A DNA stretch of 46,815 nucleotides from Chara braunii (taxonomy: Eukaryota > Streptophyta > Charophyceae > Charales > Characeae). Shown piece by piece: positions 19,541-30,540 of this stretch. The notes under the pieces are model-generated. The model saw only the letters and a program-made list of their open reading frames with translations. It did no database searches and was not told where the DNA came from. The translations under genes and the position numbers were made by a program. Position 1 is the stretch's first letter. Every line of letters begins with the position of its first letter. The stretch spans positions 1,199,288 to 1,246,102 of the forward strand of contig BFEA01000181.1 in the NCBI GenBank assembly GCA_003427395.1. The letters run 5' to 3'.

Positions 19541-21200
19541 AATTGCTTAACTCCGCCTCTTCTGCCTCTCATATGAAAGAACGGTGACAGGCGGAATGTG
19601 TGATGAGTCCGCATGATGACATCACTAGGCCGGATCGGTCATCTACTTGACTTGTAGGAATGCGTGCATTTGCTTGTCATGTCCCTCTTTGTTGTGGTGT
19701 CGGTATGTTGCACGTCGTGAAGGACTGCGCTGTGAGAGAGAACGAGCGTGTCTCTAATCTCACTGCGGGCCTCACGACACTTTCATTAACAGGATGAGCC
19801 AGGCTGAATGAATCTACAGCGAGAACACAGGAATATACTCACACATACAAGCAAAGACAGATGAAGAACGAGAAAGAGATACAGACGGTCAGACAGACAG
19901 AAAGCCAGACGCGGGAAGGGAGAAGAGACAAACACAGTCGAATACAGACAAGAACACACAACCGAGCACCGACACGAACAAGCAGAAAGACACAGATATA
20001 CACGGAAAGGAGAGAGAGTATGTATAAAGAGAACCAGAAGGGGCAAACTGAGAGAGTAGGCAGAAAGGGGAAAAGTAAGATTGAGCCGGGAAGAGATAAG
20101 AGTCACCTACCTCAGGTATGGATGCTGGTGTTGGGTTGTTGAGTTCTGCGATGTTGAGCACTTGGTAACTGAGTCTCAAAAACTGGCAAATTGTTGGGAT
20201 CTCTAAACTGCACATATTTGGACCTTGCATCTATGATCTCATGTGTGTGTTTCGTGGGATCTCACGATACGTGTGTAAGGCAGAGCTAGAAAGGAAGAAA
20301 TAGAGAGAAAGACAGACACAGCACAGACATACACACACAGAAAGACACGGGACAGACTTACGGACACGGACAGAGAGACGGACAGACGAACGCACGGATA
20401 CAAACAGACATGAACAGACAGACATGAACAGATAAACATGAACAGACAAACATGAACAGACGAGACACAGGCGTGCAGACACAGATATACAAGACGCAGA
20501 TAACCATGCATAACGGACACCGACAAACGCATACAGACATACAAACGCAGATGCAAACGGGCAAACAAACACAATCAAACAAGCGGTCGGACACTGATCA
20601 GACAAAGATGGACGCAGTGGCTCAGGCAGCGCTTCCGCATGGCTCACGCAACAAATGAATGAATGGCTGGACGCTGCGTCTGGACCTGTATTTCTGTTTG
20701 CTGCTGGTTGCCTCGTCTCCACCGGCGCTGAGTATATACGGTTCTGCGCGGTACTTGTTGTCTGAGCTAAGTGAGGCTGGGACTGGGCACCGCTGACTCA
20801 ACATAGGTGGACCGTACCACTTGCCCACTGGCCTGTGGTCTGCTTCGAACACGGTAGCAGTTGCAACCTTGACCTTCCAGGACTGTAACAACTATGACCT
20901 TGACTCCTACGAGACATACCTACGATTCGAGACGTGAAGGCTACACTGGCCAGTGACAAACAGACATTTGACTCCCGAGGCACAGGTTACGGGTCCGAGC
21001 ATGCAGGGGTACTGTATACAGACGTAGAGTAAACAGACACAGGGTATCAGACAAGACCGAACAGACAGATAGACACCGACAACTGGACAGACTGCGATAG
21101 AAGAACTAGGATGGACGCAGTCCGGCGTGGTACTTACGGGTTTGACGAAGGGACGACCGGGACTGTGTACCGCTGACTGAACTAAATAGAACTGCCCATT
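19541..21200. repeat. Non-coding interval with recurrent GACA-rich tracts
   Basis: Cryptic GACA/ACAGA tracts at about 19860-20000, 20290-20610 and 21005-21090, separated by unassigned DNA. The phrase accgctgact with a following wrgaaccgt/wagaactgcc context occurs near 20788 and 21169, suggesting an old duplication. No gene is supported: the long minus-strand frames are Cys/Leu/Val-biased translations of the tracts. Confidence 0.6.
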
Positions 21201-21285
21201 TCCTGACATTATCGTTATTATCACTATTATTATTGTTATGATTATTATTATTATTATCATTATTATTATATTATTATTGCTTATT
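21201..21285. repeat. ATT-rich microsatellite
   Basis: Imperfect ATT/ATC trinucleotides. Confidence 0.85.
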
Positions 21286-21984
21286 GCTTCAGTAGCTTGT
21301 GATAGGAACAAGCCCCGCGCCTGCCCTAAGTGAAGGCGGACCTGAATATCCATAAGGGATACTTACCTCAACTTTTCTGACGTAGGAAACAGACAGTTGT
21401 TGCAGGTGAAGTGCAGTCTGAGCCTCACCCAGGGTCCTTTCAAGAGAGGCAGTTGCATCAGGCAGATGACCCCGGGACGTGGGTAGTTGCATCCTGGGCA
21501 CACGTAGCATGGGGATGACACATTACGAAGTGGTTGTGGACCACTAGGAATGCAGCATTGACACCACGTCTGCGCGTAGGCATGATGTGGCGTGAGCCGC
21601 GGCCGGACGACGGGCGCTGGCAGACTATAGCTAATGCATACTAGGCGGCGAGCATGAGTCCACACGGTCTCGCAAACGGGTACAGACGGCGGGTTGTCGG
21701 TGGCTATGGTGAAGCATGCGGAACAACTAGCGTGCGTGTGTAGACGTGAGTATGTGGGACATTCAGGGTCCTGCTTGGATAAGAGTGTGTTGTGTGTATA
21801 TGTGAATAAGTTAATGGGATGCAGCAAACGGGAGACATACTCTATTAAGGGCGGTGTGCCACAGCCATGATCAAAAGAGAGATTGAATCTGAATATATTC
21901 CTGGTCAGGATCATACCTTTGAAATTTTATGGATACCTTATGCCAAAAATAAATTGTCATAACTCCATCCTTTCCGGTAATTAC
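21286..21984. other. Unassigned interval
   Basis: About 700 bases. A minus-strand frame (21363-21914, 183 codons) is open but has no domain I recognise and no supporting neighbours, so I do not call it a gene. Confidence 0.5.
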
Positions 21985-22031
21985 TTATTGTTATTGTTAT
22001 TATTATTACCTATTATTATTATAATTATTAC

Positions 22032-22086
<55 letters not shown>
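21985..22086. repeat. ATT microsatellite
   Basis: Nearly pure (ATT)n over the last 55 bases, more degenerate before. Confidence 0.9.
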
Positions 22087-22088
<2 letters not shown>

Positions 22089-23053
22089 GTTTGTAGTAAC
22101 ATTTTACTGATAGTCTGGCAGCATAGGGTGAAAAGAGAGGGTCGGGAAGGAAAAGGGGTGCGAAAGGAAAAGAGAGAGTCGTTATGAATCGCAACGGAAA
22201 CCTGCCTTTTCCATCCTTGTCTCTTTTTTTTTTTCTCATGCCTAAACCTCTTGCACACCAAATACTTCTGAACAAAATGGTTGGAAGATGTTTATACCGA
22301 ATAGCTCTGAGGGAAAAGTCTTGATCTTAGGGACTTCGGATTCTGTTTCATCCAAGATGCATCCACGTGACAGGGCGATTGTGGGAGCTCTGCCGGAGTT
22401 AAGGAGGAACTCTGGAGGCAGGGAACAACAAGGTACGCACGCTTCAACCCAAACCCTGAACCCTAAATCTATAACCTTCAGGTAACTTCCTATAACGTTA
22501 TTAGTAAAGAAAGTACTTTTGATTCAAGGGTTCTTCAGGACTAAACCCGAAGACAAGGGAAAGAAAGAATGTTTGTATAAGGAAGAGAAAAGCATGAAGA
22601 AAATTGATTGCATGAAAGGGATCTGATTGGGTGTGACTAACTGTTGCTAATAAATATAGCGAGAACGAGAAGTTCCAAGTAACTGTCTTGCTATGTGAAT
22701 GTTTCTTTGAGGATGTGGCGGCAAGGGGATTGACTCCGTGTCCCTTGCTTAATAGACCACCTGACCAGTGATAAGGGATGGGGGTTACAGGGGATTGAAG
22801 AACTTGTACATGATATGATCGGATACTCTATAGACGGACTGCATCAACTAACTTTTGTCCTACGTTTGACCTATGCCTACATATTCTCAAAAGTCCAAAG
22901 CTGATACAGTCGGGGGTCAGGCGTACGAATTTAAGACATAGGGTATAAGTCTCGTATGGCCTACCCGCATAATCTTAAAGGCTTCCGAATGACCCAGGGC
23001 TCAAATGGCGCCAGAAGCAACGACCGAGTCATCGGGAAAAGTTTGCAAGGAGT
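22087..23053. other. Unassigned interval before hairpin array
   Basis: No convincing gene. A short T run lies near 22225, and two tandem ccctgaaccctaaa-like words near 22453 are too few to be telomeric repeat. Confidence 0.5.
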
Positions 23054-23865
23054 GATAAGAGTAGCAAGGCTCCGAGAAGCCTGCCTTATCGCAATAGTGG
23101 CACGAACGGTGATAAGAGTAGCAAGGCTTCGAGAAGCCTGCCTTATCGCAATAGTGATACAAACGATGATAAGAGTAGCAAGGCTCCGAGAAGCCTGCTT
23201 TATCGCAATAATGACTCGGACTATGCGATAAGAGTAGCAAGGTTCCGAAAAGCCTGCATGATCGCAATAGTGACATGGACGGTGATAAGAGTAGCAAGGC
23301 TCCGAGAAACCTGCCTTATCGCTATAGTGACACAGACGGTGATAAGAGTAGCAAGGCTCCAAGAAGCTAGCCTTATCGCAATAATGACTCGGACTGTGTG
23401 ATAAAAGTAGCAAGGCTCCGAGAAGTCTGCGTTATCGCAATAGTGACACAGACGGTGATAACAGTAGCAAGGCTCAGAGAAGCATGTCTTATCGCAATAA
23501 TGACTCGGACTGTGTGATAAGAGTAGCACGGCTCCGAGAAGCCTCCCTTATCGCAGTAATGGCACGAACGATATAATAAGAGTAGCAAGGCTCCAAGAAT
23601 CCTGCCTTATTATCCGCCGGCGGTGCTTCGATACAAGGCAGCGGTAGGAGGAGCAAGGCACCGAGATGCCTTGCCCTATTGCCCAGCCGCGTGGATGAAG
23701 GAATTGGTAGTAAGAGGAGCGCGACTCCGAGACGCCCCCCTTATTACCATCTGGCCTTGATCTAATGCGGGATAGTGAATAGGAGAAGCAAGGCCCTTGA
23801 GGTCTACCCTAGCACAAACAGACGCCAGTAAAAGGATGGGTAGGTCCCGGTCAGTCTACCATACT
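23054..23865 (+). repeat. Tandem array of hairpin-forming 57/59-bp units
   Basis: Ten clear units start at 23054, 23111, 23168, 23227, 23284, 23341, 23400, 23457, 23516 and 23575, followed by about four divergent ones (near 23643, 23706, 23775 and 23835). Each unit has a 37-nt stem-loop: gataag pairs with cttatc, aggct pairs with agcct, and the loop is ccgaga. The inter-hairpin segment alternates between a 20-nt type (gcaatagtgacacagacggt) and a 22-nt type (gcaataatgactcggac...), producing the 57/59 pattern. Divergent units change both sides of the stem together. Open frames across it are repeat artefacts. There is no sign of Cas genes, and the spacers are not unique. Confidence 0.9.
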
Positions 23866-24959
23866 GCTACTAACCTTTTCAATATGACAGGATCTATCAT
23901 TTACTAACACTGATTCTATTGAGGAAAGGATAGTGAGATCTTGGCCACGAGAGACTTATCATTCTATCTTGGAACTTCTTATTTGATTTCTATCATATGA
24001 TTCTTCTCTAAGAAGAATTGACGATATTGCTTGTGCTTGCCAGGAAAGAACCAAGAATTGGACTTTGGTAAACGATCTTAAAAAGACACTTATGTAGGAT
24101 CACAGGGTTGGATGAGCTGGGAACGAACTTTGTTCATTACCTAAACCAATAGGACAACAGTCTGGCGGTTAGATAAGGATAGAGGCTAGACAGTAGGTCA
24201 TCAATGAGCTTCGATCTCCAGGTCACAAGTCTAGAACAAATCTTCTGGACCCGAGCATAGGAAGAGGATGTTAAGATTCTTTCGGGTTGTGCTGTGTCTA
24301 TAGGTTTCATCACTCTTTGAGAGAATTACGCAAGAGAACCGTAACGAACAACAATTTTGTTATCATTGGATAACACATCGGTAGAACTCCGACTCAACTT
24401 CCACATGGCTTGATACCCACGCCTAAGACAAAACCTGAAAGGGAAACGGACAGATCTTTCCCTGTATCTAAGCCTAAATTGTCCAAATCACACTCGAAGG
24501 TCTCTAAAAAGGTGAAGGGCTGGGTAAAAGGAGTCAGGAGTAGGAAGGAGTGTTGTTTTCAAGGTTTTGGGGAGTGAGGAACTAACTATGAATGGGTTAA
24601 AAGTTTACGCTTGTAGCGCATTTCGTGCTTGCATTTGTATGTGTGTACGTGATTTTTTGCATCTGCACAGGTGTTGGGCAGTGAACTGTCTTTCTGAACT
24701 TTGAGATCATTTTGGATATTCGGACACGGGGCACCGTCATTGTGAAAGTGAGGTCTACCACTCATTCGCTCCCCTGATTTACATATATATACTTATATGT
24801 ATCTATGAACAAGGTCATGCTCTAACCTGAGCTTAGGAAGGTTATTGTCCAAGATTCTGTTGAGATCTTGAGAAAGTGAGAGATTACAAAATGGCTTAGA
24901 CTTTGGCGTTTCTCATATGGTCAAACAAGGAACATAGACTCGCTATCATTCGGATTTAA
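23866..24959. other. Unassigned interval
   Basis: About 1.1 kb without a recognisable gene. A short TA palindrome (acatatatatacttatatgt) lies near 24781. It may be the 3' flank of the minus-strand repeated-domain region that ends near 24960. Confidence 0.5.
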
Positions 24960-25234
24960 GGTGGCGTGTCCATGGCGGAGCGGTCCCCACTTTGGAGATG
25001 ACTTTTTTTTTCTGCCCTTGGAAACTTCTAGCGCCTTTGGTGGTAGCAGCCATCCTGGTCTTGTCCCGGTCCATTCTTAGATAGAGTAGGCTTCCAACTG
25101 CTATCTCTTGGAGACCTCTAGTCCCACTTCTTCTTAGCAGTTCATTGCTAGTTTTCTCCTGTTAGGCCACATTCCCGACGTTTTCTCACACCTGTTCCTC
25201 AGGTTCGCCCCGCTCGGCAGGTTACTCGAACATT

Positions 25235-25960
25235 CTAGCCACCCCTGCGAGGTAATTTTCTCCCATTTCTATTTCCCTAATAGTTATTGGTCCGTATTCC
25301 TCATAAGCCAGTCGAGGTGTCCCGAATATTAATATGTCAATGAGTTTTAGCAATTCTCATACCCTATTTCCCCAAAACGGCCTGTGTTTCACCGACACAT
25401 CGTAAAACATACCCGTTGTCTGGGGCTGGAAATGGTGTACCCAAATTAGGGTTGCGTTCACCAGGTCCCTCGCCCTCGGAAGGCTTCCGAATACCAAGTC
25501 TATCATGAATCGGGTTACTCGGCACCGCAACCTAGTTGTCAGACCTCTAAATTTTCGTCATCCTCCTACTTCCACCCGGGTCCTCAGCCTGTATTTCTTG
25601 GCCTATCCGGGTCAACGCCTAGGCCGCTCTTCGAAAGACTCGCTACCCATGCCCCAGTGCCATCTCGGTTCCTAGCATGTGCCACCTGATCTCTAGTAGA
25701 TATAAGGTTTCGGTTACTCTTAGATCGGTGTACAAATCATCCCTTGGCCCTCTATTAAATCTCATGCCACTCCATAGGCACTCTACCATCATGAAGGCTT
25801 GATTCCTTCCCAAGGTCATAGCTCGTCATTCCACGTCAATCCCTCGAACCTCGTAGCTTGTTGGGAGCGACACTTCCCATCCGCTACCACTTTCGCAGGC
25901 GGACGAGGGTGTGTGTGTCGTCACGACGTTCAGGTGCGCCTCATTGCCATCGCAAGTTGG
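25235..25960 (-). pseudogene. Repeat 4 of the unknown four-domain protein
   Basis: Motifs: LPTSYEVRG at 25867, QAFMMVECLW, LYLLEIRW, then KKYRLRTRVEVGG, LRCRVTRFMIDLVFG, HRPFWGN (about 25383-25366), ELLKLIDIL, TPRLAYEEYG and GENYLAGVARMFE (from about 25264). The KK...RVEVGG-RC...F..D.VFG run is closest to repeat 1, so repeats 1 and 4 can be recognised as homologous by eye. About five stops interrupt it. Confidence 0.65.
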
Positions 25961-26082
25961 TAAATTCCTACATAGTTCAGAAAGAAAGTAAGTACCTCCT
26001 ACTTCCTCTACAGCCCCAGACCTCTCTAGTCGTCCTCCTGCTCCCTACCCCGTTATTCCCGTCGCCCTTGTTTTCTTTCTTC

Positions 26083-26830
26083 TTATTGGACTACCTCCTC
26101 CTCTGGTACCTCGAATAAACGATAAACATTATCTATGTAGGTCATTCCGCAGTTCACTTCGCGCCTAATAACTCCCCACATAATCTCATCTCTTATTAAC
26201 GGAATCCTTGGTCTCGTTGTTACAACTGTGCGCAGGATGCGTAGTACTTCTTGAAATGAGGTCCGGTATTGTTCTTGATATACCATGGCTGCTTCGATGC
26301 TCAATCTAGCTAGAGCCGCTACTGCCTGCTCAACGCATTCCACACCTCCCATCCATCTCAGCAAGAAGGGCGGCATTCTCATTCGTACGTTTTTATTTGG
26401 CAAGGTGAGGGTTTCCGCCATAACGGTTCTTACTTCAGCCATCACGTCGTCCCGCCTAGGATCCACGAATTTGAACCCCTCTCGCCATGTTATCTACCAC
26501 GCTCCTTCGAACACTCGCACGGGGTCGCCCCCGGACGCCACGGTGACCCCAAAGGTGCGCCACCCTTCTGGCGCCAGGTACAACGACCCCTTGGCATGTA
26601 CGCGTTCCGGAAGGTCCAAGTTTACACCCCCAAATTCCCCCCCTTGCACGCCATTCCAGCTCCACTACTAGATACACTGTGTTTTCCACCAACTCTACTC
26701 CCACCCAGTCCATCACCGGGTTGCTTACCCCGCTCCTTGTCGGCATACTTATTTATATCCTGCTTTCTATCTTGCTTGGCGGCAAGATCCCACGAGCCAT
26801 GTTTTCCCAGAGCGCCATTCGTCGAGTCAT
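26083..26830 (-). pseudogene. Repeat 3 of the unknown four-domain protein
   Basis: Motifs: MPTRSG at 26746, MDWVGVELVENTVYLVVELEW (aligned with repeat 2), and, in another frame, GSLYLAPEGWRTFGVTVASG (aligned with GTVYLSKRG...VTLASG of repeat 2). A clean 127-codon frame from 26466 follows, with RMPPFLLRW, TTRPRIPL and CGMTYIDNVYRLFE (from 26148), which lines up with GENYLAGVARMFE of repeat 4. It ends in EEEVVQ and a stop. Confidence 0.6.
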
Positions 26831-26949
26831 CCTGTGGTGTCTCCCTTCACGCTTTCTTCCGGTCGACTGCTGCATCCACCGAAATTTCGTGTTTTCCTAG
26901 TTTACTTTCCCCCATTCTACGACGCAACCTTCTTCCTAATGTACACTTG

Positions 26950-27770
26950 CTCTTGGTGTTGATCCTCCCCCACACATACCCTGATCCTTTTCTTATTTGC
27001 CCACCGTCCTTTCTGCCTATGCGCTGACCTTCAAACTAAACCCATAAGACTTTGAACAATAGGAACACGTCGCCTACATGTAAGGGGGTTGTTGCCACCT
27101 CGAGGCGAAGTATCGCATCCTCGGTTCTCCCGTCCACCTAGGCTTGGTTCGGTCGTCCTCAATAACCTTCACGATATCAACGACCCTTTTTGCTTTATCA
27201 CCATGGAAGGGTCCTACTTCTAGCAAGATCTTATAGTAGGCATCAGCCACCCACGTGGAGTTCAGGTTTACCTCGTCCAAGGATTTCGCCACCGCGTGGA
27301 TATGTTCGTACCCGCTGAACCAATCCGCCATGAAGTGCGCTACCCAGGTTTGGACTAACTGGTACGGCAGCCTAAGCTCCTCTCCTCCTATTACAACCCT
27401 GTTGTTTATTTCATCCTATTCTTTCGTTGGCAAAACCTTGGACCATATCGCGAGTCCATTGTCCGGCTTCCCCCAAGATCCACATTGGTTTTGCCCGGAC
27501 GCCAGTGTTACGCAGAACAGATGTCACCCCCTTTTTGATAGGTACACCGTCCCGAGGGGCTCCACATTCCCTTCGACTACGTCGTATCATCCTTTCTCCT
27601 CTTTCTCCTCTCTTAACGGGTTACATACCCTTTTACCCATAGAAACGAGAACTCTGATGCGATCTCCTCTCCTACCCAGTCACAGGTCGTTCTTCGTCAT
27701 GCGTTTCTTGTTGGCAGGGTCATCTCTATTCCACCTTCGAACCACCTTGGTTTCCACCCTCTAAACATCC
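26950..27770 (-). pseudogene. Repeat 2 of the unknown four-domain protein
   Basis: Motifs: MTLPTRNA (LPTR at 27717), DWVGEEIASEFSFLWV, GTVYLSKRG, FCVTLASG, then an open stretch ELRLPYQLVQTW leading to MADWFSGYEH. ILLEVGPFHGD lies at 27214-27197, aligned with GPFEGN of repeat 1. A frame change then gives GDVFLLFKVLW at about 27073, aligned with GETFLDGIKDLW of repeat 1. Several stops and at least two frameshifts break it. Confidence 0.6.
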
Positions 27771-27829
27771 GATCGTTTAAGCGTTGTTCCCTAGCCAGGC
27801 TTGTCCCCTGCACAGTGTCAACCACCCTT

Positions 27830-28667
27830 ATCATTCCTGCCCCGCGGACCCGTTCCTCAAAAGTCTCGGTCCTCAATTGCCATCTCCCTCCTCATCGGAG
27901 AGATCGTCCTCTTCCTCATACCATAGATCCTTTATCCCATCCAAAAATGTTTCCCCTATCGCTACATTCTTGTAGATTGTTTTCCAATGGACGGGTCTTG
28001 GGACAAACACATCGTCCGTGCTGAGACAATTTAGTATCTCGGCTAACTCTCCCACTCAATTCCCTTCGAAGGGCCCCATTTCGACCGATAGACAGAAAAA
28101 GTCATGTAGGGCGTTTTGATACAGCCCAAGGCTTGACATGGACTGACATGTCTGTACCAGCCTAATTCGGGTTCCGAAGACAGCATCCACCAAGAACGGA
28201 GGTAGGACGCACCTCATTGTTCTAAATGGCCGCCTTACATTCCCTCGATCTCCAAGTTCCACCCGCACATGTATCTTTTTCATTTCTATCTTTTCCCGCT
28301 GACATGTCGCCCACACTACTTCCCGTTCCGCCCGCCTAAACAACTTGTACGGGACGACCACTAATGCGAAGTTCACAACCATTGCGTTCTCTCCCACCTT
28401 GGACAAGTAGATCTATCCCCGGGCCTCCACACCCCCTCGAAATTCCAAATTTGTCAAGCTCAGCGTTAGACGGGTTAGGTTAACCTCGGTCCACAACGTT
28501 TCTATCCAAAGGAAGGCGTCCCCTTCACCCAACACCACAAGTTGGTATGTCGGTTCTAGATCTATCCAGGTCTCTTCTTCTGGCAGAACGACAGATACCC
28601 CGTCCTTAATTTCTACTAGCATTTTCGGTCTGATGGAATAGATTGGGAACGATAGTCATTGCGCCAT
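27830..28667 (-). pseudogene. Repeat 1 of the unknown four-domain protein
   Basis: The best preserved unit. Motifs in order: VVLPEEETW (from about 28592), DAFLWIETLW, a TAG at 28415-28413, IYLSKVGEN, KKIHVRVELGDRG, MRCVLPPFLVDAVFG, GPFEGN (28076-28059) followed by a stop, VGELAEIL, and GETFLDGIKDLWYEEEDD (from 27956). One reading frame is kept throughout, with a TGA after MAQ and two further stops. The alternation of hydrophobic strands with charged turns suggests a mostly beta fold, but that is only an impression. Confidence 0.65.
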
Positions 28668-30540
28668 CTTGGTTCCAGCACCCGATCCCAGTTTTTCACA
28701 ACCAAGCACCGACCCCGGTCCTTGGGTCCGATCAGCCTACATTCTGGACGAGAATATTTCAGACCCCTCATCAAGGTCTAGCCTAGTTTATCTCCCTATT
28801 CTCAAAATCTATCCCTCCTCAGATACCCTCGAACGACCCCCCTTTCACCCAAACTGATTTTCTTCGTTCTTTTCAAAGTTGACCTTTATTTCTTCCTCTC
28901 ATTGTCTTCCCTCACTCGTGCAGACTTAGGCAGGAGGTGGGAATAGACTATAATTTTGGTCTTGCCCAACAGCTCATGTCTTAATCAATTTTACAGAGAG
29001 GGATACAAAATACGAAAAACTCAAGCAATCTCACACGCAGGCACGGTCATCTCCTCACCGGTCTCTTTCCAAAGTGGTCTCTCCACTGTTACCATCGGTA
29101 GAGTTTTATCTTATACCTCAAGCACAACTCAACCATTGCGAGCACGGTACCTCAACTCCGGCACAGGGTATCAACCCTCTCCGTTTGCCCAGAATACCCC
29201 ATCTCGTCTTGTCGCCCTCGCATACCCCCGTTGGCACCAGGAATCACCCTGCGCACCCCGGTGGGAGCAAAGGTCAGTCGTCCAGGCATTCACTTTCATC
29301 GCTCCGATAAGAGTCAGCCCTTCCCATGCCGTGCTCCGGGAGGCTACTAATCATCCTCGAGGCGCCCTTCTTGCCCCACATACAGTGGTCCTCCCTCGTG
29401 TGCTGATAAGCAACCGCCCTGCTTGAGGAGACGTTTCGTATCCCGCCTTGGCAAGGTGCCGAGCCATGCTCGGTCCGCCCGGAAGAGAGTGCTACTAATC
29501 AACCGGCGAGACCCACTCCTGCCCAACAGTCCGGTGGCCCAACCTCCCACTCATGAGACAAAGTGGCACTTCAAAGAGACAACGGTTCGCAACCCGTCCC
29601 TGCTGGTTCAGACCCACCCTTTCCTTCCGTAGGCAGGACGCTCAATTTCCCCTTATGCAGATCACAAGTCCCAAGTGGGACACACATAGTACGAGTGTCT
29701 TTCCCAAGGTGTATCCAACGCATCCTACCCATACCTCTCATCATATTTCAGGATTGTGCGTGTCACTCCCCCTATTGTCCATACATAATGGCTGGTTCCT
29801 TTTGGGGAGCATCTTCAAAGGTGAGCTAGTTTTCTTTGGAGCCCAGCAACTCCGTTCATTCTCATTCTCTTCTTTCATATGTCGCTTCATAGAGCATGAT
29901 TGTTCTTTTCTCGATTACCGTTGTGTTCGTGTTGGTTCCTTTAAGCATCTCAAATATATAGTGCATGGGTCCGTTGGGCCCAGTAGAAGAAGATAGAAGA
30001 GCACCCAGCCGGTCGGATCACTCCGTCGCGGGATTTTCATTGGACCCCGGCGAAGCCAAAGCACCAACCGCCGTCAGGTAACCGGAGCCCTTCTTTCACA
30101 CGAAGAGGAAGGGTCAACCTGCGACTTGGCGCATGCTTTCCCGGGCTGGCGAACACCAGCACTGAAGGAAGGGGGCTAAAGCCTCTCCTCAAAATAGTGA
30201 GTTGATCAAGTGTGCATCATGCATGTTATACCTTCAGGTCTGGCCATGCCATGCGCCCAACCACTCTCAAATCTGATTCTCTCAAAGGGAAGAACAAACT
30301 CAAGTCCTTATTTCCTTATCTTTGGTTGTGTACACGTCAATGCGTCGGGCGTCCCCATCGGGATGGATAGGTTCAGTTTAACCCCATGCCCGTCACCTCC
30401 ACCATTTTTGTAGGACCAAACCCCGATAGACTTCCGAGCCTGTGTCGACCCACTGCGGGTCCCTGTTGGCTCGGCCCGCCCACGCTCATGCTTAGGGCAC
30501 GGACCATTCGTCACGGGGTCACCCCCACCTAGTGCTTTGA
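28668..30540. other. Interval upstream of the repeated-domain region
   Basis: Minus-strand text near 29060-29160 looks faintly coding (for example MVTVERPLWKETGEEM), which could be an N-terminal extension or a further decayed repeat, but the motifs of the four-domain protein cannot be found. Plus-strand frames at 28956-29426 and 29553-29996 are open without recognisable domains. No gene is called. Confidence 0.4.

Larger units (their letters stand above)
24960..28667 (-). pseudogene. Decayed protein with four tandem domains of about 300 residues, family unknown
   Basis: Read on the minus strand from an ATG at 28667 (MAQ), coding-like text runs to about 24960 with about a dozen stops and several frame changes. 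The first three long frames (28622-28413, 28406-28056 and 28055-27873) are in one phase, separated by single stop codons. Four segments share the same ordered motifs: an LPT-like start, a hydrophobic phrase ending LW, a YLS/YLA phrase, an RC...F..D.VFG phrase, a GPF.GN phrase, and a final G.(T/N)(F/Y)L..V..L(W/F) followed by acidic residues. Spacing between equivalent motifs is about 870-970 nt. The last part is a basic tail. I do not recognise the family. It could be one multidomain protein or four tandem paralogues, host- or element-derived. Confidence 0.7.

Noticed and set aside
17601-20722. Long minus-strand Cys/Leu/Val-rich ORFs that look like membrane proteins
   Set aside because: They are translations of the cryptic GACA/ACAGA tracts. 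The hydrophobicity is a by-product of TGTC-rich codons.
22440-22485. Telomere-type repeats
   Set aside because: Only about two imperfect ccctaaa-like words occur, far from an array.
23054-23865. CRISPR-like array
   Set aside because: Repeats are regularly spaced, but the linkers are two recurring types rather than unique spacers, the context is eukaryotic, and no Cas genes are present.
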